Origin: Deltaproteobacteria bacterium
Lineage (GTDB): Bacteria > Desulfobacterota > Binatia > Binatales > Binataceae
Reading direction: 5' to 3'
Length of the DNA stretch: 64,000 bases
Assembly: GCA_021799495.1 (NCBI GenBank)
Contig: JAJZAI010000001.1
Coordinates: forward strand, 1 to 64,000
The position numbers and the translations under genes were made by a program. The notes beneath the pieces were generated by a model. That model did not search any database and had not been told where the DNA came from. It saw only the letters and a list, made by a program, of their open reading frames with translations. How positions within the stretch are numbered: the stretch's first letter is position 1; every line of letters starts with the position of its first letter. Below are positions 9,977-19,557 of this stretch, piece by piece.

Positions 9977-10600
9977 CTAGAGTTCGCGTCGACCGCTGAT
10001 CGCGCTGGTGAGCGTGGCCGAGTCGCTGTATTCGAGGTCGCCGCCGGCGGGAAGTCCGCGCGCCAGGCGGCTGGCTTTGACGCCGAGCGGCTTCAGCGCG
10101 CGCGCCAGGTAAAGCGCGGTCGCCTCGCCTTCGACGGTGGCGTTGGTCGCGATAATAATTTCGCGGACGGCGGCGGCGCCCTGCACGCGCGCGGTCAGTT
10201 CCGCGATTTTGATGTCGTCGGGACCGATTCCGTCGAGCGGCGCGATTGCGCCGTGCAGGACGTGATAGACGCCCGCGAAAGTGCGCGCCCGTTCGATCGC
10301 CATCAGATCGGCCGGTCCCTCGACCACGCAAATCAGGTCGTGCTCGCGATCCGGATCGGCGCAAATCGGACATCGCGGCGCGTCCGAGAGACCGAAACAT
10401 TCGCCGCACAAGCCGATCCGCTCTTTCATCTCGAGCAGGGCCTCGGCCAGCGCGATTACTTCGTCGCGCGGACGGTTGAGGAGATTGAAGGCGAGCCGCG
10501 AAGCGGTTTTTTCGCCGATTCCGGGCAGCCGCGACAGCTCCTTGACCAGCCGGGTCATCGCCGGCGGCAGGCCGTCGTTGCGTTTGAAGTTTTCAGCCAT
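9977..10600 (-). CDS. recR: Recombination mediator RecR
   Basis: LVKELSRLPGIGEKTASRLAFNLL, C4 zinc motif CGECFGLSDAPRCPIC, Toprim VVEGPADLMAIE. Confidence 0.96.
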   Translation of the reverse strand: MAENFKRNDGLPPAMTRLVKELSRLPGIGEKTASRLAFNLLNRPRDEVIALAEALLEMKERIGLCGECFGLSDAPRCPICADPDREHDLICVVEGPADLMAIERARTFAGVYHVLHGAIAPLDGIGPDDIKIAELTARVQGAAAVREIIIATNATVEGEATALYLARALKPLGVKASRLARGLPAGGDLEYSDSATLTSAISGRREL

Positions 10601-10618
10601 CGCGCGGCGCGAAATCGG

Positions 10619-10981
10619 CTAGTCGCCACCGAACAGGCCGGGCAGCTTGAGGCCGGGAAACGGCGCGGCCTTGCCCAATTCCTCGGCCATCAGCGCCTGC
10701 GCGCGGCTGAGCGCCTCGTTGCCAGCCACAACGATTAAATCCTCGAGCATCTCCTTGTCGTTGGCGGCCAGTAGCGCGGGATCGATAGTTACCCGTCTGA
10801 GACGCATCGAACCGTCGGCGGTCACGCGCACCATCCCGCCGCCGGCGTCGGCGTCAACGGTTTTGGCGGCGGCCTCCTCTTGCAGTTTCTTGAGCTTTTC
10901 CTGCATCGCTTGCGCCTGCTGCATCAGCGCCGACAAATCGATTTCTGGCACGGGATTCTCTCCTTGCTCCGAGCATAGCAT
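10619..10981 (-). CDS. YbaB/EbfC nucleoid-associated protein
   Basis: LMQQAQAMQEKLKKLQEEAAAKTVDADAGGGMVRVTADGSMRLRRVTIDP; between dnaX and recR. True start probably GTG a few codons in. Confidence 0.93.
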   Translation of the reverse strand: MLCSEQGENPVPEIDLSALMQQAQAMQEKLKKLQEEAAAKTVDADAGGGMVRVTADGSMRLRRVTIDPALLAANDKEMLEDLIVVAGNEALSRAQALMAEELGKAAPFPGLKLPGLFGGD

Positions 10982-10992
10982 CGCATCGTACG

Positions 10993-12906
10993 CTATGGTT
11001 TGCGCGGCGCGCCCGCGGATGGCGCGGCGGCGGAGCCGTTGGCGCGCACCTCGACGAGGCGCGCCTGAAATTCATCGAAAATCCGGCGCACGACCGGATC
11101 GGAATAGACCGACTGGCGCAGTTCGGCGGCGGTCGGCGTAGCCGCAGCGGCGGTCGCACCGGCCTCGGCCGATCCGCCATTCGCCACGGCGGATGAGGAA
11201 TCGTCCGGCCCGGCTGGCGGCGTCGCGGTTTCCGCAACGATCGCCGGCGGCGAATCTTCGTTCGCCGGCGGCGGTTGCGCGCCGGACGCAGCGACCTCGG
11301 CGCGAATTTTCCGGCCGTAGTGCTCAGTCGCCAGGTCCGCGATTTCGTTGCGCTTGTCGGTCAGGTAGCGAACGTAGATATCGTTGCGCGGCGCGACCGT
11401 GAGCAGATCGCCGTCGAGGTGGAGCGTCGCGCCCTGCTCCATGAATCCGGCGAGCGCGGCCCGGCGACCGCGGATAAATTCGCGCAAATCCGGAAGATCC
11501 GGCGTAATCACGGCGGCGGGCGGCGCCGCTGCGGATGGATTTTGACGCGGCGGCGCGGGCGGCTCGCGGCGGCGCGGAGCGTCGGCCTTGACCTCGCCCT
11601 CGACGCGGATTTTGCGCGCCGGCGCCGGAGTGAATACCGCCTCGGCCGACGCGCTGGCGCCGCGCGGCCCAGACGATCCCGGCGCGGTCCCGCCGGACGC
11701 GAGCGAAGCGGCGCGCGGCGTCGATTGCGGAAGCGCACCGCCGGCGGAACCGGCGCCGCGAATCGCGCGCATCAGTTCGTCCGCGTCGAGCACGGGCGCC
11801 AGCGACGCCATCCGGACGATCGCCATTTCCAATATCAATTCCGGATACGGCGAACGGATAATGCGCTCCTGCGCGTCGGCCATCAGCCGGAACAGGCGCA
11901 TCAGGTCGCGGCCGCTCGGAGCGGACGCGAGCCGCTTCAATTCGTCGGCTTCCTGATCGGGCAAATCGGCGAGCGGGCTTTCGCCGCCGCTCCCTCCGGG
12001 AAGTTTCGCGACGGCAAGATTGCGCAACACCTCGAGCAGGTCGCGGCCGAGCGATTCCAGATTGGCGCCGCGCCGATGCAGCTCGCGGACCGCGCCGAGC
12101 GCGGCGGATGCGTCATGAGCCAGAATCGCCTCGACGGTCTGGAAAACCCGGCTGCGGCTGGCGACGCCGAGAATCGAAGCAACTTCGGTCTCCGAAACCT
12201 TGCCGTCGAGCGAAGCGATCGCCGTTTCGAGCATCCGTTCGGCGTCGCGCATGCTGCCGCCGGCCTCGCGCGCGAGCAGCCGCAAAGCGGCGGGTTCGGC
12301 CTCGACCGTTTCGCGCGACGCCAGTTCGGTCAAACGGTCAACGATCGCGGCGAATGAAATCCGGCGGAAGTCGTAGCGCTGAAGCCGCGAGAGGATGGTC
12401 TCGGGCATCTTTTGCGGCTCGGTGGTCGCAAGGATGAACTTGACGTGCGGCGGCGGTTCTTCGAGCGTTTTCAGCAGCGCGTTGAAGGCTTGATCGGTAA
12501 GCTGATGCGCTTCGTCAATGATGTAAACCTTGAAGCGATCGCGCGCGGGCCGATAGCTGAGGTTTTCGATAATCGCGCGGGCGTCGTCGATTTTGCGGTA
12601 AGTGGCGCCGTCGATCTCGACCACGTCGAGCGCGGCGCCGGCGCGAATCTCGATACAGGCCGGGCACTTGCCGCAAGGCTCGGGCGTCGGCCCCTCGGCG
12701 CAATTGAGGCATCGCGCGAGAATCCGCGCCGCGGTGGTCTTGCCGACGCCGCGGATGCCGGTGAAAAGAAATGCGTGCGCGATCCGGCCGCTCTTGAGCG
12801 CCTGCACCAGCGTGCGCGTGACGTGCTCCTGCCCGACCAGTTCGCTGAAGCGTTCCGGACGCCATTTGCGGGCGAGCACCAGATGAGAGGACGGATTCAC
12901 GGCCAT
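10993..12906 (-). CDS. dnaX: DNA polymerase III subunit gamma/tau
   Basis: LARKWRPERFSELVGQEHVTRTLVQALKSGRIAHAFLFTGIRGVGKTTAARILARCLNC. Confidence 0.96.
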   Translation of the reverse strand: MAVNPSSHLVLARKWRPERFSELVGQEHVTRTLVQALKSGRIAHAFLFTGIRGVGKTTAARILARCLNCAEGPTPEPCGKCPACIEIRAGAALDVVEIDGATYRKIDDARAIIENLSYRPARDRFKVYIIDEAHQLTDQAFNALLKTLEEPPPHVKFILATTEPQKMPETILSRLQRYDFRRISFAAIVDRLTELASRETVEAEPAALRLLAREAGGSMRDAERMLETAIASLDGKVSETEVASILGVASRSRVFQTVEAILAHDASAALGAVRELHRRGANLESLGRDLLEVLRNLAVAKLPGGSGGESPLADLPDQEADELKRLASAPSGRDLMRLFRLMADAQERIIRSPYPELILEMAIVRMASLAPVLDADELMRAIRGAGSAGGALPQSTPRAASLASGGTAPGSSGPRGASASAEAVFTPAPARKIRVEGEVKADAPRRREPPAPPRQNPSAAAPPAAVITPDLPDLREFIRGRRAALAGFMEQGATLHLDGDLLTVAPRNDIYVRYLTDKRNEIADLATEHYGRKIRAEVAASGAQPPPANEDSPPAIVAETATPPAGPDDSSSAVANGGSAEAGATAAAATPTAAELRQSVYSDPVVRRIFDEFQARLVEVRANGSAAAPSAGAPRKP

Positions 12907-12938
12907 CGGAGGCTATTCTTAAACGACTGCCCGTCGAA

Positions 12939-13042
12939 TGATAGCCAGGCGCCCCTGCGGCACAGGGTGACAGCCGGTACCGTTGCTTCCTTCCGGACCT
13001 GGCGGGGTTCGCGGCCTTCCCTTGCGCAGGACCCGGCTATCA
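12939..13042 (-). ncRNA. ffs: Bacterial small signal recognition particle RNA (4.5S type)
   Basis: Minus strand contains the conserved apical loop CCAGGTCCGGAAGGAAGCAAC; ends pair TGATAGCC/GGCTATCA (12939-12946 with 13035-13042). Lies just upstream of dnaX, as scr does in Bacillus. Confidence 0.92.
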
Positions 13043-13265
13043 GCGGCGGGCAGTCGCATCGGTCGATCGCCGGCCGGCTCGTCACGGAGCGCGGCGCTGC
13101 GGAAAATCGTCATTGCCCGGAACGCGCGCGGCGCGTCCAAAGCGTCGGTCCATTTAATTATCCCGCGCGAACGGTTGCAACCAGCCGCCGACTGCGGCGC
13201 AATAGACGGCGCGCGCTGCGCCCGGCATGATACGCGCGGAAATCGGATCGCAGGGAGCAATCACG

Positions 13266-14348
13266 ATGGAATTTGGCGTTTGCGTCGATACGCATATCGA
13301 TAAATGGGATCTCATCCGGTACGCCGAGGAACTCGGCTACGAACGCGCCTGGGTGCCCGACTCGCAGATGATCTGGTCGGACTGCTACGCCGTGATGGCG
13401 TTGGCGGCGCAGGCGACCAAACGAATCAAAATCGGTACGGGCGTGGCGATTCCGGGCACGCGAATCGCGCCCGTCACGGCGCATTCGATCGCGACGATCA
13501 ATCAAATCGCGCCCGGCCGCGTCTTTCTGGGCATCGGCACGGGGCATACCGCGATGCGCGTGATGGGGCAGGAGCCGATGCGGATCAAGGAGTTCCGCGA
13601 ATATCTGCGCGTCACGCGCGCGCTGCTGCATGGCGAAACGGTCGAATACTCTTACGCCGGACGCACCCGCGAAATTTCGTTTCTGCATCGCGACCGCCAT
13701 TACATCAACGTGGCCAATCCCGTGCCGATTTACGTCGCGGCGAACGGACCGCGCGCCTGCGACGCGGTCGGCGCATACGGCGACGGCTGGATCACGGCGG
13801 TGGGGACGCCGGCCGACGTGAAGGCGCAGTTCGCGCTGATCGAAGCCGGCGCAAAAAAGGCTGGCCGCAAACTGCCGCGGCCGTTTCTGACCACCGCGCT
13901 GATCAGCGCCTGCGTGTTGCGTCCGGGCGACAAGCTGACCGACGACCGGGTGATCGAGGAGACGGGATCGTGGGTCGCGGCGATTCTGCATTTCGCATAC
14001 GAAATCTGGGAGCAGTCGGGACGCAGGGACGAAATGATTCCGGCGTATTTCGCCAACGTATGGGATCAATACCTCGCACGGGTCGAGGATTTCAGCCTGC
14101 CCAGGGACGCGCGCTTCCGCCAGATTCACGACGGCCACTGCACATTTCTGCAACCGGGCGAGCGCAAGTTCATCACACCCGAGGCGATTCGAGCGAGTTG
14201 TCTCGTCGGCCGGCCCGAAGAGATCGTGGAGCAGATGCATGAGCTGGAGCGCGCGGGTATCCACGGCGTTAGCCTGCTTCCGCCCGCGGAGTATCAGCGC
14301 AAGGTGCTGCGCGACGTCGCCGAGCAGGTGATGCCGCTGATGCGCTAG
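13266..14348 (+). CDS. LLM-class flavin-dependent oxidoreductase (luciferase-like)
   Basis: MEFGVCVDTHIDKWDLIRYAEELGYERAWVPDSQMIW; KIGTGVAIPGTRIAPVTAHSIATINQIAPGRVFLGIGTG. Confidence 0.93.
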   Translation: MEFGVCVDTHIDKWDLIRYAEELGYERAWVPDSQMIWSDCYAVMALAAQATKRIKIGTGVAIPGTRIAPVTAHSIATINQIAPGRVFLGIGTGHTAMRVMGQEPMRIKEFREYLRVTRALLHGETVEYSYAGRTREISFLHRDRHYINVANPVPIYVAANGPRACDAVGAYGDGWITAVGTPADVKAQFALIEAGAKKAGRKLPRPFLTTALISACVLRPGDKLTDDRVIEETGSWVAAILHFAYEIWEQSGRRDEMIPAYFANVWDQYLARVEDFSLPRDARFRQIHDGHCTFLQPGERKFITPEAIRASCLVGRPEEIVEQMHELERAGIHGVSLLPPAEYQRKVLRDVAEQVMPLMR

Positions 14349-14377
14349 ACGAGAATATTCCCGCTCCTCTCTCCGTC

Positions 14378-14470
14378 ATTGCCGGGCTTGACCCGGCAAT
14401 CCAGACCGATGGATGCCCGGATCATGTCCGGGCACGACGGGAAAGTGGACCCTCGGGTCAAGCCCGAGGG
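14378..14470. repeat. Array of three perfect hairpins, each with a 5-nt loop (interspersed repeat-like)
   Basis: ATTGCCGGG-cttga-CCCGGCAAT (14378-14400); TGCCCGGA-tcatg-TCCGGGCA (14414-14434); CCCTCGGG-tcaag-CCCGAGGG (14450-14470). Confidence 0.85.
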
Positions 14471-14609
14471 TGACAGCAAAGAGGCTCCAGCGACTGACTG
14501 CGAAAAGATTTTCGCGATTGACTGTACAAAGGTTCTCGAGGCTGCCTGCAAAAAGGTTCTTATGGCTGGCTGCAAGGAGGCTTCGGACGATAACTGCGAA
14601 ATGCTCCGG
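14466..14609 (+). repeat. Degenerate 24-bp tandem repeat, six units
   Basis: In-register 24-mers: GAGGGTGACAGCAAAGAGGCTCCA / GCGACTGACTGCGAAAAGATTTTC / GCGATTGACTGTACAAAGGTTCTC / GAGGCTGCCTGCAAAAAGGTTCTT / ATGGCTGGCTGCAAGGAGGCTTCG / GACGATAACTGCGAAATGCTCCGG. Confidence 0.75.
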
Positions 14610-14683
14610 AGGGCGACAGCCGGCGTCAGCGCGAGCGGCGGGATGGTGGCGCGGGCGGCGAGCGGCTGTTATTTCGTTAAAGG

Positions 14684-15553
14684 ATGGAAGCGGAGCATCT
14701 TCGGATCGGTCTGGTGCAGATGGCGTGCGCGGCCGATCCGGCGCGCAACGTCGAACGCGCGATCGAGCGAATCGAAGACGCCGCGGCGCGCGGCGCCGAG
14801 GTCGTATGCCTGCAGGAGTTGTTCCGTTCGCGCTACTTTTGCCAGATGGAAGACGCCGCGATGTTCGACCTTGCGGAGCCGGTTCCGGGCCCGACCAGCG
14901 CGGCGCTGGGCCGCGTCGCGGCGGCGCGAAAAGTGATCGTGATCGCGCCGATATTCGAGCGGCGCGCGGCCGGCGTCTATCATAATTCCGCGCTGGTGCT
15001 CGACGAGCGCGGCGCAATCGCCGGCGTTTACCGGAAAATGCATATCCCCGACGATCCGGGGTACTACGAAAAATTCTATTTCGCTCCGGGCGACCTCGAC
15101 TTCGCGGCGCATCCGACGGCGCGCGGCCGGCTGGGCGTGCTGATCTGCTGGGATCAATGGTTCCCCGAAGCGGCGCGGCTGACCGCGATGGCGGGCGCGC
15201 AGGCGCTGTTCTATCCCACCGCGATCGGATGGAGTCCCGAGATGACGCCGCAGACGCGCGAGCGAATTCGCGGCGCGTGGGAGACGGTTCAACGCGGCCA
15301 CGCGATCGCCAACGGCGTTTTCGTCGCGGCGGTGAATCGCGTCGGCGTCGAGAACGACCTTGAATTCTTCGGCAATTCGTTTGTCGCCGATCCGTTCGGC
15401 GAAGTGATCGCGCGCGCGTCGGCCAGCGCGGAAGAGACGCTGGTGGTCGATTGCGACCTGGGCCTGATCGAAAAGACGCGGCGCGACTGGCCGTTCCTGC
15501 GCGATCGCCGGATCGACGCGTACGGCGATCTGACGCGGCGTTATCGCGGTTGA
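14684..15553 (+). CDS. aguB: N-carbamoylputrescine amidase (carbon-nitrogen hydrolase)
   Basis: LRIGLVQMACAADPARNVERAIERI; YRKMHIPDDPGYYEKFYFAPGD; LGVLICWDQWFPEAARL; adjacent to aguA. Confidence 0.94.
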   Translation: MEAEHLRIGLVQMACAADPARNVERAIERIEDAAARGAEVVCLQELFRSRYFCQMEDAAMFDLAEPVPGPTSAALGRVAAARKVIVIAPIFERRAAGVYHNSALVLDERGAIAGVYRKMHIPDDPGYYEKFYFAPGDLDFAAHPTARGRLGVLICWDQWFPEAARLTAMAGAQALFYPTAIGWSPEMTPQTRERIRGAWETVQRGHAIANGVFVAAVNRVGVENDLEFFGNSFVADPFGEVIARASASAEETLVVDCDLGLIEKTRRDWPFLRDRRIDAYGDLTRRYRG

Positions 15554-15554
15554 G

Positions 15555-16649
15555 ATGGCCGGTCCGCCACTCGAGCATACGCGCCGGTTGCGCGGCTATC
15601 GGATGCCGGCCGAATGGGAGCCGCATCTGGCGACCTACCTGGTATGGCCGCACAACCTCGATACGTGGCCCGGAAAATTCGAGCCGATCCCGGAGATATT
15701 CGCCCGGATGGCGGCCGCGATCGCGGCCTTCGAGCCGGTGCGAATTCTGGTCAACGACGAAACCGCGGCCGCCGCAGCGCGCCGCTTGATAGCGTCGGCG
15801 CCGGTTGAAACCGCATCCGTGCGGCTGGATCGAATCGAGTTCGCGACAATTCCGACGAACGATTCGTGGATCCGCGATCACGGACCGATTTTCGTCAATC
15901 GCGGACCCGACGCGGCGGACGCCGGCCCCGCGCAGATCGCGCTCGACTGGCGCTTCAATTCATGGGGCGAAAAATACGGCCGCTTCGACCTCGACGACGT
16001 TGTGCCGCAACGGCTCGCCGAACGCTACGGCTTCGCGGTAATCGAGCCGGGAATCGTGCTCGAGGGCGGATCGATCGACGTCAACGGCGCCGGCGCGTTG
16101 CTGACTACCGAATCGTGCCTGCTCAATCCGAATCGCAATCCGAATCTTGAGCGCGCCGAAATTGAGGATTATCTGCGTGCGTACCTGGGCATCGATACCG
16201 TGCTCTGGCTGGGCGAGGGAATCGCCGGCGACGACACCGATGGCCATATCGACGACCTCGCGCGATTCGTCGCGGCCGACACGATCGTAACCGTAATCGA
16301 GCGCGATCCGGCGGACGCGAATTTCCGCGCGCTCGATGATAACCTGCGCCGGCTGAAGGCTTTGCGCGATCGCGCGGGACGGCCATTCCGGATTGAGACG
16401 CTGCCGATGCCGCCGGCGCTATATCACGACGGCGTGCGCCTGCCGGCGTCGTACGCGAATTTCCACATCGTCAACGGCGGCGTGATCGCGCCGACTTTCG
16501 ATTGCGCCGCCGATACGGAAGCGATCGCGACGCTGCGCCGCCTGTTTCCGGGCCGCCGCGTGACGGGCGTTCCGGCGACGGACCTCGTCTGGGGCCTCGG
16601 CGCGGTGCACTGTCTCACGCAGCAGCATCCGGCGCCATCCGGCGCCTAG
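15555..16649 (+). CDS. aguA: Agmatine deiminase (PPAD-type)
   Basis: RMPAEWEPHLATYLVWPHNLDTWPGKFEPIPEIFARM; NDSWIRDHGPIFV; GGSIDVNGAGALLTTESCLLNPNRNP; DTDGHIDDLARF. Confidence 0.95.
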   Translation: MAGPPLEHTRRLRGYRMPAEWEPHLATYLVWPHNLDTWPGKFEPIPEIFARMAAAIAAFEPVRILVNDETAAAAARRLIASAPVETASVRLDRIEFATIPTNDSWIRDHGPIFVNRGPDAADAGPAQIALDWRFNSWGEKYGRFDLDDVVPQRLAERYGFAVIEPGIVLEGGSIDVNGAGALLTTESCLLNPNRNPNLERAEIEDYLRAYLGIDTVLWLGEGIAGDDTDGHIDDLARFVAADTIVTVIERDPADANFRALDDNLRRLKALRDRAGRPFRIETLPMPPALYHDGVRLPASYANFHIVNGGVIAPTFDCAADTEAIATLRRLFPGRRVTGVPATDLVWGLGAVHCLTQQHPAPSGA

Positions 16650-17875
16650 CCTTCGACGATCAATCCGGCCTGCCTGAGCGAATCGATCCGGTCGGCGCCA
16701 TAGCCGCACACCGCGCCCAGAATTTCGCGCGTATGCTCGCCCAGGCGCGCGCCGTGGCCGGGTTCCGAGGGGGGAGTTTTGGAGAATTTGTGCGGCGACT
16801 TGAGCAGCATCAGGTCGCGCCCTTCGCGCGTCTTGACCTGCGCGATCATCCTGCGGCTGAGCACGGGATCGTTGGCGAATTGCCCGACCGACAGCACCCG
16901 CGCGGCGGGCAGGCGCAACTCGTCGGCCAGCACCCGCACCGCGTCGTCGTCGTTGGCGAAAGCCGCCAGCCACTCTTCGATAATTTGCTTGAGCGCTTCC
17001 TGATTCTGAAACCGGCCGCCGGCGCTTTGGAATTCGGGCACGTCGAGCAGGTCGGCGCGATCCATCCGGCGCGCCAGGACCTCCCATTGCAGCTCGGTAA
17101 AAACGCCGATTCCGATATAGCCCTCTTTCGATTTGAAAACTCCGTACGGAAAAGCGCCGGTGCGCTGCGTGCCGCCGCGCTGCGGATCGATTTCGCCTTT
17201 GGTGGCGCCCAGGACGGCGAGCTGCCAATCGTGCGAATTGAAAGTGCAATCGACCAGCGCCAGATCGATATGCTGCCCCTCGCCGCTGCGCGCGCGATGG
17301 AACAACGCGGCGGAAATCGCGCCGAAGGCGTTAACCGCCGTCAGGTGATCCGCGATGGCGGAAGCCGGGTACACGGGATGGCCGCCGGGCTCGCCGATCA
17401 TGTGCAGAAACCCGCCGGCGGCGAGCGCGACCAAGTCGTTGCCGATCCGTTCGGCGTAAGGGCTGTCCTGACCGTAGGTCGAAATCGAGCACATCACGAC
17501 GCCGGGATTGATCGCGCTGATCTCTTGGTAGCTGAGGCCGTAGCGCTTGAGCACGCCGGGAGTGTAGTTCTCGATCATCACGTCGGCGTGGCGGGCGAGG
17601 TCGCGCACGATCGCGGCGCCCTCCGGCCGTTTGAAATCGACGCACACGCACTTCTTGCCGCGGTTGTGCATCGAAAAATATGCGGGCGCGGCGCCTTTCG
17701 CGCCGTCTTCCGGGTTGAACCGGATACGCCGCGAACCCTCGCCCGCTGGCGGAAGTTCGACTTTGATCACCTCGGCGCCAAGATCGACGAACAGCCGCGT
17801 CGCGACCGGCCCGGCGAGATATTGCGTCACGTCCAAAATCCGCACGCCCTCGAAAATCTTTTTGCAGGAAGCCAT
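16646..17875 (-). CDS. CaiB/BaiF family CoA-transferase
   Basis: FEGVRILDVTQYLAGPVATRLFVDLGAEVIKVELPPAGEGSRR; FSMHNRGKKCVCVDFKRPEG; start chosen at MASCKKIFEG (AAGGGGAG upstream). Confidence 0.94.
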   Translation of the reverse strand: MASCKKIFEGVRILDVTQYLAGPVATRLFVDLGAEVIKVELPPAGEGSRRIRFNPEDGAKGAAPAYFSMHNRGKKCVCVDFKRPEGAAIVRDLARHADVMIENYTPGVLKRYGLSYQEISAINPGVVMCSISTYGQDSPYAERIGNDLVALAAGGFLHMIGEPGGHPVYPASAIADHLTAVNAFGAISAALFHRARSGEGQHIDLALVDCTFNSHDWQLAVLGATKGEIDPQRGGTQRTGAFPYGVFKSKEGYIGIGVFTELQWEVLARRMDRADLLDVPEFQSAGGRFQNQEALKQIIEEWLAAFANDDDAVRVLADELRLPAARVLSVGQFANDPVLSRRMIAQVKTREGRDLMLLKSPHKFSKTPPSEPGHGARLGEHTREILGAVCGYGADRIDSLRQAGLIVEG

Positions 17876-18059
17876 CCCAAAACTCCCCTTCGACGTTGAG
17901 ATCGGCGCGCCCCGCATCCGGCAAGCGCGCATCGACGGTTAACACAAATCCGTGCGCATCGGTTAACCGATGCTGACGGCGCGCATCTCCGCTTTTCCGA
18001 ACGCCGTCCGGTAGTGCTATTCATTAGCCCGGCTCAGGAATTCGCTCAGGAGGCCTCAC

Positions 18060-18956
18060 GTGCGCCGCGCCAAACCGATTCGTTCAGCCCTTTTCGTCCC
18101 CGGAAACCGCGAGGACCGGATCCAAAAAGCGCCGCGCTTCGGCGCCGACGCCCTGATTCTGGATCTCGAAGACGCCGTCGCCCTGCCCGACAAGCCGCGC
18201 GCGCGCGCCACCGTGCGCAAGATGGTCGAAGAGCTGGGGCGCGCCGGACAAAACGTCTTCGTGCGCGTCAACGATTTCGAAACCGGCCTGACGTGGGCCG
18301 ATCTCGACGCGGTCGTCTGCCCCGAGCTTTATTGCGTGATGCTGCCGAAGGTGACGGGACCCGAAGACGTCAAACGCTGCGACACGATTATCGAGTTTCT
18401 CGAACGCCAGCGCGGATTCGAGGTCGGAACCGTTTTGATCGATCCGGTGCTCGAAACCGCGCAGGGGATGCGTCAGGCGTACGAGGTCGCGATCGCCTCT
18501 CCGCGGGTCACGCATCTTGGCGGTCTCACCGGCAAGGACGGCGATATCGCGCGGGCGATCGGCTTTCAATGGACGCCCGAGGGGCACGAGGCGTTTTTCT
18601 ATATCTCGAAGGTCCTCCTCGACGCGCGCGCGGCCAACATCTCGTATCCGATGGGCGGCCGCGGTTGGTGGGACATTCAGGATCTCGACGGGCTGCGCGC
18701 CGAAGCGATTCGCACACGCGCCTTCGGCTATTCCGGGATGCTTTTGATCCATCCGTCGCACGTCGCGATCGTGAATGAGGTTTTCACGCCGTCGAAAGAG
18801 GAGATCGCGCACTGGAAGGAGCTGATCGCGGCGGTCGAAAAGTGCGAGGCCGAAGGCAGCTCGGTCGTGGTCGTGAACGGGATGATGGTCGATACGGCGC
18901 ACGTCAAGGTCGCGCGCGATCTGCTGAATTGGGCGCGGGAACTGGGCGTCGCCTGA
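18060..18956 (+). CDS. HpcH/HpaI aldolase / CoA-ester lyase (CitE-like)
   Basis: RSALFVPGNREDRIQKAPRFGADALILDLEDAVALPDKPRAR; GTG start after AGGAGG. Confidence 0.92.
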   Translation: MRRAKPIRSALFVPGNREDRIQKAPRFGADALILDLEDAVALPDKPRARATVRKMVEELGRAGQNVFVRVNDFETGLTWADLDAVVCPELYCVMLPKVTGPEDVKRCDTIIEFLERQRGFEVGTVLIDPVLETAQGMRQAYEVAIASPRVTHLGGLTGKDGDIARAIGFQWTPEGHEAFFYISKVLLDARAANISYPMGGRGWWDIQDLDGLRAEAIRTRAFGYSGMLLIHPSHVAIVNEVFTPSKEEIAHWKELIAAVEKCEAEGSSVVVVNGMMVDTAHVKVARDLLNWARELGVA

Positions 18957-19025
18957 GCGGAAGGCGATTGGCGGCCAAACCGGGCCGACCCGCGAGATCG
19001 CGGATCGGCCGCCAAGCGTCCCCGA

Positions 19026-19478
19026 TCAGGCCGGCTTGCGCCGCATCATGCCGGCGCGGCGCGCCTTGACCACGACTTCGCCGCGTTGATTGACGCCGCG
19101 ATGCTCGAACATGACCACGCCCCACTGCGGACGCGATTTCGATTCGCGCACTTCGACAATTTCGGTCTCGGCGGTAATCGTGTCGCCGATAAACACCGGC
19201 TTCGGAAATTCGGTTTTCTCGAAGCCGAGGTTGCCGACCGTCGTGCCCAGCGTCAGCTCGCCGACCGACAATCCCACCACCAGGCCGAGAGTGAAAATCG
19301 AATTGACCAGCCGCTGGCCGAATTCAGCCTTTTTGGAAAATTCGGCGTCAAGATGAAGCGGCTGCGGATTCATGGTGAGCGTCGAAAACAGCAGGTTGTC
19401 GGTTTCGGTCACGGTGCGGCTCGGCTGATGCTTGAACACGTCGCCGACACGGAACTCTTCGAAATATTTGCCAGCCAT
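19026..19478 (-). CDS. MaoC-family dehydratase (mesaconyl-CoA hydratase-like)
   Basis: [50 protein letters not shown]. Confidence 0.93.
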   Translation of the reverse strand: MAGKYFEEFRVGDVFKHQPSRTVTETDNLLFSTLTMNPQPLHLDAEFSKKAEFGQRLVNSIFTLGLVVGLSVGELTLGTTVGNLGFEKTEFPKPVFIGDTITAETEIVEVRESKSRPQWGVVMFEHRGVNQRGEVVVKARRAGMMRRKPA

Positions 19479-19557
19479 AAAAGCCTCGCGGATCTTTGAA
19501 GTCGCGTAAGTGATAGCAGAATCGCCGCGGCGCCCGCGAGTCCGCGCGCAAAGCGCG

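Noticed and set aside
13266-14348. Luciferase partner (LuxA-like) for the LuxE/LuxC genes
   Set aside because: It is an F420/FMN LLM-type oxidoreductase about 40 kb away with no LuxB neighbour; no evidence for bioluminescence.
14379-14936. 185-aa ORF across the hairpin array and 24-bp repeats as a protein gene
   Set aside because: Mostly translation of an interspersed hairpin repeat and overlaps the well-supported aguB start; kept only as a repeat observation.
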